Source of the DNA: Lasiosphaeria ovina
Lineage: Eukaryota > Ascomycota > Sordariomycetes > Sordariales > Lasiosphaeriaceae
Direction of reading: 5' to 3'
NCBI GenBank assembly: GCA_033439765.1
Contig: JAULSN010000011.1
Span: 1,054,001-1,118,000 of the forward strand
DNA: 64,000 nt
Shown here: positions 44,433-55,425 of the stretch, in pieces
Layout of the letters: every line of letters starts with the position of its first letter
Position numbering within the stretch: position 1 is the first letter of the stretch
Position numbers and translations under genes: made by a program
The notes under the pieces: generated by a model
The model's database searches: none
Seen by the model: the letters and a program-made list of their open reading frames with translations, nothing else
Told to the model about the DNA's origin: nothing

Positions 44433-45225
44433 CTTCTGTAAAATCTGTATAAGAGAGCGTGGCAGCCAATTGATGCAATTGGGACTGGATCGGATCGAAT
44501 CGGATGGGATCGTTTTTTGACCGAACGGGACAGAAAGCGGGAAAAAGAGGGTGTGAGGTGAAATGGAGTTTGGGTGGGTGTGTGGGCGCGGCCAGGCCTT
44601 TAATTGAGAGACGAGCACGCGAAAACGCGCCGACGCCGCCTGCGCCACCTCGGTGAACCCACGGTCCAAGCTGACACGGCAACCGCCACAAAGTGTCAGT
44701 GCTTGCGGGGGCCGACCCACTTTGCCTTTGGAAAATCGTAAGACTTTGTCTGTGTCCCAGACTTTGTCTTTGTCCTCAACGGGAACTTGGAAGTGGACCT
44801 GGAAGTCTTTGTCACCCTTATTGAGCCTCTTTGACGGATGTCGCTATCAATTGAGCTGGCAGACAGAGTGCAGGGACAATTGGCTAGGTGCACTGCATAA
44901 ACATTAAATCGCCAAGAGGGAAAAGCTTTGGGAGCTTGCGCTAAGCAAAATATGGAACCGTACTCCGTAAAGCCGCTGGGGTTCCAACTTTTCCCGGACA
45001 TATTGCGCCACTATCAACTGCCACGCTCAACGGCGCCACATATTTCGTATTTAGACTGTCAGTCACTGCAGCGGAGATTTGACTTGTCCCCATCGTTTCC
45101 GCCTCATTTCACTCTCTCGCTGCAACATTTCCTTTTCCTCCTTGAGTTGCTCCGTTGGCGACGACGTGCTCCCACCAGAGACCGAAACATCTCTCTGGAT
45201 GATAGGTTCCGTTATTTCAACAGGG
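44433..45225. other. Spacer and promoter region
   Basis: Upstream of the nuclear-looking gene. It has an imperfect GTCTTTGTC-type repetition near 44744-44775. No gene is supported. Confidence 0.4.
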
Positions 45226-45560
45226 TCAAGGGACGGGCAAAGAGGGCCTAATAATAGCAAGTAGACGGCCCTTGATCGTAGTGCCGTTCAGTTTCTTCTC
45301 GGCTTTCGCAGCGTCTGACGCGTTCTTGTACCTGACGGTAGCAGATCCAAGCGAGCGGCCTGTGATCTGGTCGCGCTCAACGCGGATCGAGTGCCGCTGG
45401 CCGATGTCATAGAATAGCTCGAAGAGCACGGCCTCGGTAACAGAAGGGTCGAGCCCGACTACCCGGAGATCGGCCAACGGGTCCAGCTGCTCTTCATCTG
45501 GGACTTTCGGCTTGGGTTGTGGGGGCTCTGCCCGTATAATCGGGCTGGGGCTCCTGCTTA
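45226..45560 (-). pseudogene. RRM fragment resembling poly(A)-binding protein RRM1
   Basis: The minus-strand frame reads LRVVGLDPSVTEAVLFELFY, IGQRHSIRVERDQITGRSLG, SATVRYKNASDAAKAEKKLN and IKGRLLAIIRP, then stops. LDPSVTEAxLFELF and TxRSLG are hallmarks of the first RRM of Pab1-type proteins. RNP1 is altered (SLGSATVRY). Upstream residues PPQPKPKVPDEEQLDPLADL are in frame. The other three RRMs and the MLLE domain of Pab1 are absent, so this is a truncated copy or a small single-RRM gene. Confidence 0.55.
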
Positions 45561-47424
45561 TTCAGCTGAACGGAGCCACCGTAGGCGAGCTTGCGAGCCG
45601 GTGGCGTAGAGAGGCTGTCTCTTCTCTTTTACCGTGAGGGTGCCGAATGTTTTTCGAACGCTGATTGGCCAGTTTACGTCCGTGTCGAAATGGACAACGG
45701 GGACTGGTCGATCGGATAATCCTCGGATTCCTTAAGCCGCGGAATACCGAGCGCAGCGAGCTGCCCGCCGCAGGGGCCCCCGGAGGGCTGCCGGAGGCAC
45801 CGTTCAGCGACCCCTTCCTGACTTACCAGGTAGCTTATTTTAGCAGGACTAGGAGCGAGCTTGGATATCACGTCATCGGCGTCATCAAGCTTTGATCCCA
45901 GCCCAGGTGGTCGCGACAAATATTCGCTCTCCCACACCAAATCTCCAAATTTAGGAACTACAGTTGAACTATTAGAGGGTGGCGTAGGAATCGTAGTTAC
46001 TCCTACTGACTTACGATTCCAATTATTACCCCTAACATTGTCGAAGGGCTTTATAATGCTAATACCCCAACACCAACATCAAGCGGGCTGAAGTGGGCAA
46101 TCCCAGACCGCAAAGGAACTAATTTTAAGTCAAGTCTTCGATACTCGTCAAGCATCAACGCTAATTCTTCCATTATCAAACACAGAACTCATAGCCCAGG
46201 GCGACAGCGTTCTCGTGTAATTTCAAGAAAACCTACGCAAAACACCAACACCGGCATATAACCTCATTATCATCAACCATGCGGTCCCCCCGAGATTTTC
46301 GGTCACCAATGGCCGACTTCTAATAGCCGGATCCTCGGTGGATTGTAAACACAGATGGGGTGGGCGTATTCTCAGACAACATATAGCGGAAATCCCTGGC
46401 CGGATCTTCCTTAGCGGCCTCCACAATGCGCTTGAGTTCCTCAACAAGTTCGTTGGCGTCGCAGCGGGCGTCAGCTTCGGCTACCACGAGATGGTTCTAG
46501 ATAAGGTTCACCAGCCTCACAGGTGGTCCAGCGGTCGTCGCTTTCGCCCCATCACGGCAGTGCTCATCCCCCCTCAACGCATCCATCGCTTTCTTCACCG
46601 TCGGACACACTCACGCCGAGCCCAGCTGCGATGCCGTCTCGGGTGCACCGCCGCCCTCCACATTGTCTGGCGTCGTGATTGTGTAAAAGAGCCCCTGCCC
46701 ACGACGCGAGGTGAAGCCTTTCAGAACTTTGGGCATCATGGAGGAGCCAGACGACAAACTCGAGGAAGATCGTACCATTTTGCTTTTGGTGCTCCATCGT
46801 AGAGACGGGACCGGCACATGGGAGAGACTCGCTGTTTCAACGAATATGTCCTCCTTGTCATATCTGAACTAGCAGTTTCTGCGGGATATGATGGCATTGA
46901 GGTCCAGAGGCAGGCTGGTGAATGGGTCCGAGTTTCGCGGGTGGAGGTGGGACGAGACAAGAGCTGGCTAAGAGCAGCAGCTGGTGTTTTGACCAGAGTT
47001 TCAAAGCTTGGCTTGTTAGGAGAGAGCGCGGCAGATTAATGGGGTCTCCAAGAGCGAAAGGATTCTCCTTTGGCGGTGATGGTCAACTTTGTGTAAAGAA
47101 TCGACTCTCAAATAACCGGACTTTGCTGGACAGAGACCATTCATCCCAGTCGTATCTGTCAGCGAAGCCCGGGAGGCTGGTTCTTGACCCGCACTGCCAA
47201 AGTCACATAGCCAAAATGCCGGCAGTTCCCGAACTCAAACGTTTGCTGCCCGCATAATTTCAATTTCAATCATCACTGTCGGACAGGGCCAGGTACCAAA
47301 TGCAAGACATTGTGCCTAAGTGGTAATCTAAAATCTAAAACGAGAAACCTCAACAACCTTGATCAGTATTAGTCCAGATCTGACAATCTCTAGCCCCGGT
47401 TGCCCTTTGTCATCTCAGATATCA
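45561..47424. other. Region with decayed coding-like fragments
   Basis: A minus-strand run near 46250-46820 (CDANELVEELKRIVEAAKED, DFRYMLSENTPTPSVFTIHR) looks protein-like but is broken by stops and belongs to no recognised family. A second minus-strand frame covers 45674-45940. No gene can be supported. Confidence 0.4.
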
Positions 47425-49829
47425 TTAATACCAAAACCATTCGTTCCCGTTATTACACACCAGTGCTTCAAAGCCTGCCACCAGTCCCTGCATGATCTGG
47501 CCAAAGAGTTGAACTTGCATGTCGGCATAAAGCTGCTGCTGCTGTGCAGGTTGGACAACAGCTGGGGCATACCATTGCGGTAGCGCCATGACTGGAACCT
47601 GAAAAGGTGGTATTGGTGGTGGGAGCACGGCTGGGGCTTGCCGTTGTAGTTGCCATGCGGCGACAGGACGCGCATTGGCACGTGGTCGATACGGCCTTGG
47701 TTGTTGTTGTTGTTGTGGCGGTAGTGGTGGTGGTGGTGGTGGTTGTCTGGGTATTGCTGCTACACGGTTTTCTGGTAGCCCATCTAAACAACACTCTAGA
47801 AGCGCGACCGCTAGCTGCTTGATGACGTGAGAGATTGGAGGTCGATGTGCCGGATTTGTAGACAGACAGAGGGAAATTATAGATCGAAGCCTTGCAGGAT
47901 AACCCGACGAAACCATTGTGTCGTTGCCACCGCCCCTTGGCGCTCGTCCCTCGCAGAGACAGAATATGGTGGCGCCCAAGCTGTACATGTCTCCTGCCCG
48001 TGTGTAGACGCCATTTACCGCTTCCTACAATACACCGTAAGTTGGGCCACTAGCAGACGAGGACACGTCGGGTATCGACTGGGACGAGGTAGAGAACGTA
48101 CCGGCGCCATGAATCCGGGCGTACCCTTGGGCTGCCCGACGGACTCCAGCCTCTGCTGGCCGATCATCTTGCTTATTCCAAAGTCGGCCAAGTAGGCGCC
48201 CTGGCTGTTGGCAGGGTGGGCGACGATATCTTATCGATCGATATCGATAATCCATATCGATATTGATCGATAAGCCGATATCGGCAATATTGTCAATATT
48301 GATTGATTAGTAATCATCCAAATGCGCTTCCCCGCTCCGATTCCTCTCAACCCCTCAACCCCTCAAATCTATCACATCTCTCCTATCTATCTTACAATGG
48401 CCTCCCTAGATGACCCTGAAGGGTCAATAGTATCTCAAGATACTACTACTACTACTTTATTTGCTCTTGAAGATCATATTCGCAAGCCACAGCAATCTGA
48501 GCCTACTCATAAGGGCAAAAACCGCCTCTTTTATTGTGCATATTGCTTATGGTCTGGGCAAAGCATAACAAACATACGCCAACATCTTCTACGCAAGTAT
48601 GATATCGCTCTTGAAGCCGTAATTCGTATGGCGAGGGTCACTATTAGCCAGACTACTGAACTCGATTCACAAGTCTTGAAAAAAGTTCTTAACAAAGATG
48701 CGATTAATTCGGCTCTTCTTTCCTTGATCGTCGTTCGCAATCTTCCTTTTCGGCTTGTCGAAAGCAAGGAGTTTCATATATTCTGCAAAATACTTAACCC
48801 AGAAGCGCAAAACCTCATCTCATTATATTCGATACTCAGATCTCAAATCGTAAAATCGTGGATAATTCATAAAGATATCGTACGAAAAAAGCTTTAATCG
48901 GCAATATTAGTAATCTATATAAGCCTTGATGTATGGACTTCACTAAACTAAAAGCTATTCTTAGGGATTTGTGCCTAGTTTGTGGATTACGAAATAGAAT
49001 AACTAGTCAAAATATTAATCGCTCTTCGTCCTATTCGCTTATACCATACTGAGGTTCAACTCGATATACTTTTCACAACCCTTCAAGATTACGGAATTGA
49101 GAAAAAGATCGGAGCTATTATTAGGGATAACGCCAACTCTAATAATAAGCTCTATCGACTTCTTAGCTTAAGATTTGAAGAGGAGGATATTAAGTGGAAA
49201 GCATCCGATAATCGAATTCGATATAATAGGCATATTATTAACCTTATAGTCCAGGCTTTTCTTTTTTAGAAGGAAGAAGAAGATAATAATGGAGAGTTAT
49301 AATTAGCATCTTATCGTTAAATCGGCCCTCTTAGAAAGCTTTATAATATCGTCGTTCATATTCGTGGATTACCATCTCGTATAGCTCAATTTAAGGAGCT
49401 TACTAGCCGGAATATTCCACTTGATAATAGCACAAGATGGAATAGCTAGTATAAGATATTGAAGGTTTCTTTAGAAAAGGAGTTAGCCCTTAATACCTAT
49501 TCAAAGATATGGTTTGAGGAGCTGGAAGTCGACTTTCTTTCGCTATAAGATTAGGAAACTCTTCGATCTATTTAATCTTTCCTTAACCCTTTTTTTCGAG
49601 TAATAAAAGACACCGAAGGAGATTATACGACAATCGACCGAATTCTTCTTACAATGGATATTTTAGTTCAGTATTATAAGAAAAGTCAAGAGGTATTCAA
49701 ATCCAATCCGTTTCTCTCGATAAGGATCCAACAAAGCTGGAAGACTTTCGACAAATACTATCTCAAAACCGAGGATTCTCTATATTACGTGGCTGCAATA
49801 ATATTCCATCCATCAAGGAAAAGCGACTA

Positions 49830-51689
49830 ACGTGCGTGATAAGCGAGTGTCGCAGATAAGCGAGTGTCGCACTTTCCACGACGCGAAACACCTTTGTACT
49901 CAACACCACTTTTCTCCACCATCCAATATGCCAACTTCTTCGAACGAAGCCAATATTATCTTGGCCCTCTAAGCCCTCGAACGCGATAAAGATCTAAGTG
50001 TACGACGCGTAGTAGAGATCTATGAAGTTTGCGATAGAACCCTGGGGCGCCGCCGACGCGGTATGCCTGTACGACGCGATATACCGGCCAACTTACGCAA
50101 GCTTACGGATTTGGAAGAGAAAACGATTGTTCAATATATCACTGAGCTATATGTACGCGCATTCCACCCCCGGCTTTCGTACGTAGAAGATATGGCCAAC
50201 CGGTTACTACGCGAACGCGACGCGCCCCCTGTCGGTATACGATAGGCGCATAACTTCGTCAAGCGCTAGCCAGAGCTTCGGACGCGTTTTACGCGTAAAT
50301 ACGACTACTAGAGGGCTAAATACGAAGATCCAACGATTATTCGCGAGTGGTTTGCCCTTGTATATAACATTAAGGTTAAATACGGTATCCTTGACGACGA
50401 TATCTATAATTTCGACGAGACTGGCTTTATAATGGGTATTATTATCGCCACTATAGTAGTTACTACCTCGGACGGGCGTAATAGGGCTAAATAGGCCTAG
50501 CCTGGTAATCGAGAGTGGGCTATAGTTATCCAAGGAGTAAATACTCTAGGCTGGGCCATCCTACTATTTATTATCTTAGCTAGGCAATATCACCTTACTA
50601 ACTAGTATGAAGAATATAACCTCCCGGCCGACTAGCGTATCGTAATAACCGATAATAGCTAGACTACGAATAAGAAAGGTATAGATTAGATTCGTCACTT
50701 CGATTTCTATATAGCATCTCGTATAAAGGGTATATACCGGTTATTAATCCTTAATAGCTACGAAAGCCACTACTCTAAAGAATTCGATAACTATTATAAA
50801 GAATATAATATTATTATACTTTATATACCTCTATACTCTTTATATATACTCTAACCTTTAAATATTAGTTATTTTGGGCCTTTAAAGAAGGCGTATAGCT
50901 ACTAAATTGAGTAGTTTATACGGATGAATATTATATATATTAATAAGTTGGAGTTTCTTTATATATTTAGAGAGGCGTTTTTTGCTTCGATTATAGAAAA
51001 AAATATCCAGGGGGGTTTTACCGGAGCTAGCCTTGTGCCGTACGACCTAGAGAGGGTGATATCTACGCTAGATATACGTATTCGGACCCTAATACCCCTA
51101 GCCTCAAGCCTAACCATAGTACTACCTTGGGCCTCCCAAACGCTATACAACCCTCGAGAGGCCACCTCACAATTAGCATTTATCAAAACTCGAATTTCTA
51201 ACCATTAGGGTAGCTCTCCAACCCCGATGCTGACTGCTGTGGATCGATTAGCCAAAGGTATAATGGCTGTGATACACGAGGTGGCTCTTCTACGTACGGA
51301 GGTCTCAGTACTACGAAAGGCTAATAAGGAGCTTAGTAAGCGACGGAGAGCCAAAAAAACACGTATACGGCTTGGAGGGTCACTTACTGTATAAGAGGCA
51401 TAGGATCTACTGGATCAGAAGGCTGTGGGTGAGCAGTTAGCCCAGGAAATACGACAAAATAGTGGTGGTGTAGGGGGGTCTCGGACGAAGATTCGGTGCT
51501 GTGGTATGTGCGGCAAGCCTGGCTATAATGCACGCACATGCAAGGAGGCTGCAGAATCGTCTGATTCATCTGTTTCTAATTCAGTTATTATTATTTCCTA
51601 ATATTGTGGTTGTGTAATTGAGGATAGCTGTGGTGGGTTATGAAACGTGCGACACTCGCTTGTCTGCGACACTCGCTTATCACGCACGT
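49830..51689 (+). mobile_element. Fot1/pogo-type DNA transposon nested in the hAT
   Basis: Inverted ends of 43 bp differ at one base and contain GATAAGCGAGTGTCGCA twice each. TA duplications at 49828-49829 and 51690-51691 flank it. Removing the element rejoins the hAT frame at the TA. It is the same family as the remnant at 3118-4221 (shared GATAAGCGAGTG ends and transposase). Confidence 0.95.
49928..51601 (+). pseudogene. Fot1/pogo transposase with many RIP-type stops
   Basis: Recognisable order: helix-turn-helix (LRKLTDLEEKTIVQYITELY, YVEDMANRLLRERD), then HNFVKR-stop-PELRTRFTRKYDY, NFDETGFIMG (first catalytic Asp), ITDNS, a C-terminal block FREAFFASIIEKNIQGGFTG, and a CCHC-like zinc knuckle CGMCGKPGYNARTC near 51500. 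Nonsense codons are TAA/TAG at positions where CAA, CAG or TGG would fit. The element is inactive. Confidence 0.85.
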
Positions 51690-52925
51690 TATCTGAAGCA
51701 CAACTGGGAAAAGAAATGGATCAAGCTAGCAACCCAAGTAGTGAAAGCCCTTTGGATCGATTTTAAGCAACATTAAGATATCTTTCTTCTAGAAGTTTTG
51801 ACACCAAAGCAAAATCAGAATAACGATCAGGAGGATGATTACGATATTCTTCTTCGGAATCTACAGAACTTTCCTAGGCCACCAAGCAAAGACGAATACG
51901 AAGAGTATCTATCAGAACCACCTCTTCAGATTCAAGGATCAGCTTTATCATGGTAGCTGCATTCACAACAACGGATCCGCTGGCCGAAGCTATCTCAACT
52001 TGCAATCAATATCTTGTCAATCCCAGCAATGAGCGCTGAGCCAGAACGAGTCTTTTCTGGGGCCCGTCGAACGATATCGTGGGAAAGAATGCAACTAGGG
52101 GAGATTACTATTGAGATGCTTGAATGCTTAAAGCATTGGATTAGGTCAGGCCTTACTGCAGAGGCAGGATATGCTGAGGATACTGAGGAAGGTGTCAATA
52201 TCGATGGATGACTAAGCCAAAATTTGATGAGTCAGCAGTATTGAATCAATATTGATCGATATCGACCGATAAGCCCGATAATCGATATGGATTGACAGGG
52301 ATATTGAAAATATTTCGCCCACCCTGGCTGTTGGTGAGCTTGTTGATATACGCTCGACGCTGACTTCTATAGTCTTCCAAGCTCAAGCCTGAGTCGAGGA
52401 GAATGTTTGAGGGCTTGATATCTCTGTGGAGGATGTTCTGCGAGTGACACGTTTTGACGCCATGCGCAACAAATGACGACAGCATGATGATGATGGGGCC
52501 GGACACGGACGTTCCGGTCGCTTGCATGCTGCTGATGAACTGCTGAAGGTCGCCGCCGCCATAGTACTTCATGTACAGCCGGACAGTGCCAGTGGCCGGT
52601 GTAATGACACATTCGGAGATCTCGGTGATGTTCGATCCCCCAGAGACTTTCGACAGCGTGTTGAACTCTCTTAGTGCGTAGGCCACGCTCAAGTTATTAA
52701 GACCGGTTTCGACGACTTTGCAAGCCATTATCTAAGTACCAGAATGGCCTCCGTCAGCTACGTGTCGCATACCTTATGCACACGAGTATTGCACCTGAAA
52801 GGACTGGAACTGACCTTGCCATCGCGAAGCCTCTTGACTTGGTGAACGGTGCCATAGCCGCCCTTGCCCAGGTATTTGATGCTCTGATACCGATCATCTT
52901 GTCTGCTGTTGAGAATTCTGAACAT

Positions 52926-53230
52926 CACGGAAACGACGCTGGGTCTGGCAAGGGGGTGTAGAGGTAGTCGTTGGTATGGAAGAGATTGGGAATTGGTCTA
53001 GCTCCCGAGAAAGAAGTATGTTTCGAAGATCCCATCAGAAATGCTACGTGCAATAACTCTCATTAAGTAGCGTAGACCGCCAGACACACCGGGGCTGAGC
53101 ACTGGGCCGAATTAAGTAAAATGGGCGCATTGGCAGGGCTCTCTGAGTTTAGCTGTGTGATGAAAAGTGTGCCGGACTGGCACAACACGGACGAGGCGCT
53201 CGGCGAGGGGGGCTGAGACAACAAGCCACT
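52926..53230. other. Promoter region of the interrupted kinase
   Basis: Leader and spacer; no other feature was recognised. Confidence 0.4.
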
Positions 53231-53456
53231 ATTCGTACAAAGTACGGCCTCAAACTCTTGGCAGCGCCCGCCCGAACTAAAAATGCCTCACCGTCTCGAG
53301 GAAGTTGGCCGCGTCGGGTTTGGTTCCAGCGACGCTTTTCGTACAAAGTTAGGCGGCCTCAAACTCTTAGCAGCTGCCAGCTGGTCCCGAAGCGCCCGCC
53401 CAAACTTGAAATATCGAGGAAGTTGGCCGCGTCGGGTTTGGTTTCCAGCGCCACTT
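53231..53456. repeat. Imperfect tandem duplication, two units of about 110 bp
   Basis: Both units contain TCGTACAAAGT, GGCCTCAAACTCTT, AGCGCCCGCCC and GAGGAAGTTGGCCGCGTCGG, in that order. The second unit has a small extra segment (AGCTGGTCCCGA). No coding support. Confidence 0.8.
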
Positions 53457-54690
53457 GACGTCACAGTAACACGGGTCGACTCAATTTCACTTGAGCGTTT
53501 GGCGATGCTTAACTTGGTTAGCAGGCAAAAGGCATCTAAAATACAGCGCGTGACCCTCGGATCCCCGTCACGCTTCCCGGGTCGACATGCGCATGCCTTG
53601 GGCGTGCGGTGGTGGCTCGGCCCTTGCGTCGCCGCCAAGGGGTCCAAGGACCACGTCCACAATCACACCCCCCTGTAGCGTACATGACCGGTATTAGATA
53701 GCGCGGCATGATGGAAATTATACAACAGGATTATGATCTGGTACGGCAACCTTTAAGGTTCATGCACTTCGTAAGGAGAATGAATGTTGATGTTAATCAA
53801 ATTTTCCCATGAACGGGGTTTCCCGGTGATATCTAAACATATGAAGCTGTTGCTAGATTGAATGAATGAAAGATCCTTAAGATCAGAGGCAAGTCTTTGT
53901 CAGCGTACTGCTTACCAACAAAATCCTAGACATACTCAGAAATTACTGGCAGTTTAATGGCATATTGCGGCGCCTATCCTGAAGATTGCAAACTTTCTCG
54001 GCTGCCGCTAGCGTTCACCTACCGTGCTATTAAATTTCAAGTTCCAGCAGACTGTATCGACTTATACTACGCACCCTGGCCACGGTTTTAGCAGCAGTAT
54101 CTATGCACCCATCCATCGCAAGGGCATCCCTGGTCCCAGCAGCTCCGCAGCTGTTTAACACCAAATCATTGGTGGTTAGGATCGTTCCGAGCAAAGAGGC
54201 AGTCGGACTTGAGTCGAATAGCAGTGCAGCCGCATGTCCAGATGAACTCTTCGTAATCACACATGGTTTCGTGGAGTAAAACTTCGAGTCCTTAAACGTC
54301 GCTGTGGGTATGGTCTGGTCAGAGAAAGCTAGAATATGACGAAGGTTCGACAGGTTAGGACGCTGGTTGAGTGAACGACACACATATATATCATGGTATC
54401 AGTGAACAGGGCCGGGGAGCAAATCTTGATATATGGGCGGTGGAGCTCATTAGAATCGAGTATTGTCGCATTGTCAACTCGGAGTGACTTACTAAACCAA
54501 ACAATGGCATCCGTTTAAAGGTCGTTCAATGTGGCTGTTCGATGGCGACTGTCGGAGTTTCACGAGACAATGCACTTGAGCAGTGATTTTACTTCGCCTT
54601 CTACGTATTTGAGTTCATATGGCTTGGATACCTCACTAATTTTCTACTTTATTACGGCGATGTGCACCTAACACTATTTCTACAGACTAC
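53457..54690. other. Spacer without supported gene
   Basis: A minus-strand frame at 54030-54383 (117 codons) has no family match or splice evidence. No repeat was recognised. Confidence 0.4.
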
Positions 54691-54692
54691 TA

Positions 54693-54940
54693 ATGTAAGT
54701 GTTGGAATAGCGACATTCGTGACCGTACCTTTGGTGGAGGAGGGAGGTGGCGTGAGTCACGTGCTAGCTCACGTGCCCACGTGACCGCGCACACATCTAC
54801 CGAAACCAAGATCGCGCGACCCTCTTTTCCTTAACTTAGCATAGAACAGAAGAGATCAATCACAACCACCACCTTAGTAGTACTACTACGCTCCCTCCAG
54901 GACCCAGCCATTAGTGGTATGACCTAAATACCACGAATAT
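54693..54940. repeat. Possible LTR fragment
   Basis: The sequence starts TGTTGGAATAGCGACATTCG and includes CACGTG clusters and a TATA-free leader-like stretch. It looks like the 5' part of a fungal LTR, but no matching 3' end, duplicate or target site was found. Confidence 0.25.
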
Positions 54941-55425
54941 TTAGTTTATTACTTAATACTAGTACTAATACGGGTTTAGAACTCGTGGTCGTTCACGAGG
55001 TGTCATTTGAGCTGGGAGGTCGGAAGGGTTCAAGGCGGAACCCCGCCCGAGTTGACTTGGCAAGCCTTGGGGGGCGGAATAGTAAGGGGAGGGGCCAAAG
55101 GAAGATAAGTCTCAGAAACAACGTATTCCAGAATGTAGCCAAAAATGTGGGCATTCAACGTGTTGTCTTGATTGAGCTCAGGAAGAAGAGACGACCGGTC
55201 CGGGGACCTCTGTTGACCATGTGGAAAAGGTGGTTTAAATACAGTGGCCTGTGCGGGCCCTGCCCTGAACCACACCCGATTTGGTATGGTCTTTCTGACA
55301 ATAAGTTACGGTCAGTGCTAGCGAGTGTGGGCCCTTGTGAATGTGATTGTAGATGAATAGGAAGTTGGTGCTGAAGTTGGTACTGGTGCTGGATCTCCTT
55401 TTATTTTCGCTCATGTTTGAAGCGC
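54941..55425. other. 3' flank of the kinase gene
   Basis: No gene is supported; plus-strand frames at 54985-55356 lack family matches. Confidence 0.4.

Larger units (their letters stand above)
48397..52211 (+). pseudogene. hAT transposase, decayed and split by Fot1/pogo
   Basis: The N-terminal part (48397-48897) has a BED-like zinc-finger region (KNRLFYCAYCLWSGQSITNI, RQHLLRKYDI). A middle part carries many TAA/TAG codons where Gln or Trp would be expected (for example around FLGICA, NSTRWNS and IKDTEGDY). After the pogo element comes the C-terminal dimerisation block SIPAMSAEPERVFSGARRTI and MLECLKHW. Stop codons and high AT fit RIP. No active protein is possible. Confidence 0.85.
48212..52326 (+). 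mobile_element. hAT-type DNA transposon inserted in a kinase exon
   Basis: Ends are inverted repeats CAGGGTGGGCGA (12 bp perfect), with subterminal ATCGATAT-rich sequences. The 8-bp target duplication GCTGTTGG flanks it at 48204-48211 and 52327-52334. Inside are a decayed plus-strand transposase and a complete Fot1/pogo element. It is a different family from the hAT at 26711. Confidence 0.95.
47425..52925 (-). pseudogene. Ser/Thr protein kinase gene interrupted by a nested transposon
   Basis: Exons on the minus strand: 52925-52815; 52731-52327 continued at 48203-48102; 48024-47425. Kinase landmarks in order: glycine loop YLGKGGYGTVHQV, lysine MACKVV, hinge YMKYYGGGDLQQF, catalytic loop ILHRDIKPSNILLD, then the 4.1-kb hAT element, then LADFGISKM, GTPGFMAP, DMYSLGATIFCLCEG and NPAHRPPISHVI. 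The C-terminal tail is Pro/Gln-rich (PPPPPPLPPQQQQQ). Removing the insertion and one 8-bp duplication leaves every exon in frame (405 codons). The insertion lies between HRD and DFG, so catalysis is abolished at present. Confidence 0.88.

Noticed and set aside
46250..46820. Minus-strand coding-like run as a real gene
   Set aside because: Stops and missing splice support; protein-like stretches are short and unassigned.
47698..47750. Trinucleotide repeat as an independent microsatellite feature
   Set aside because: It encodes the Pro/Gln tail of the kinase and is explained by coding sequence.
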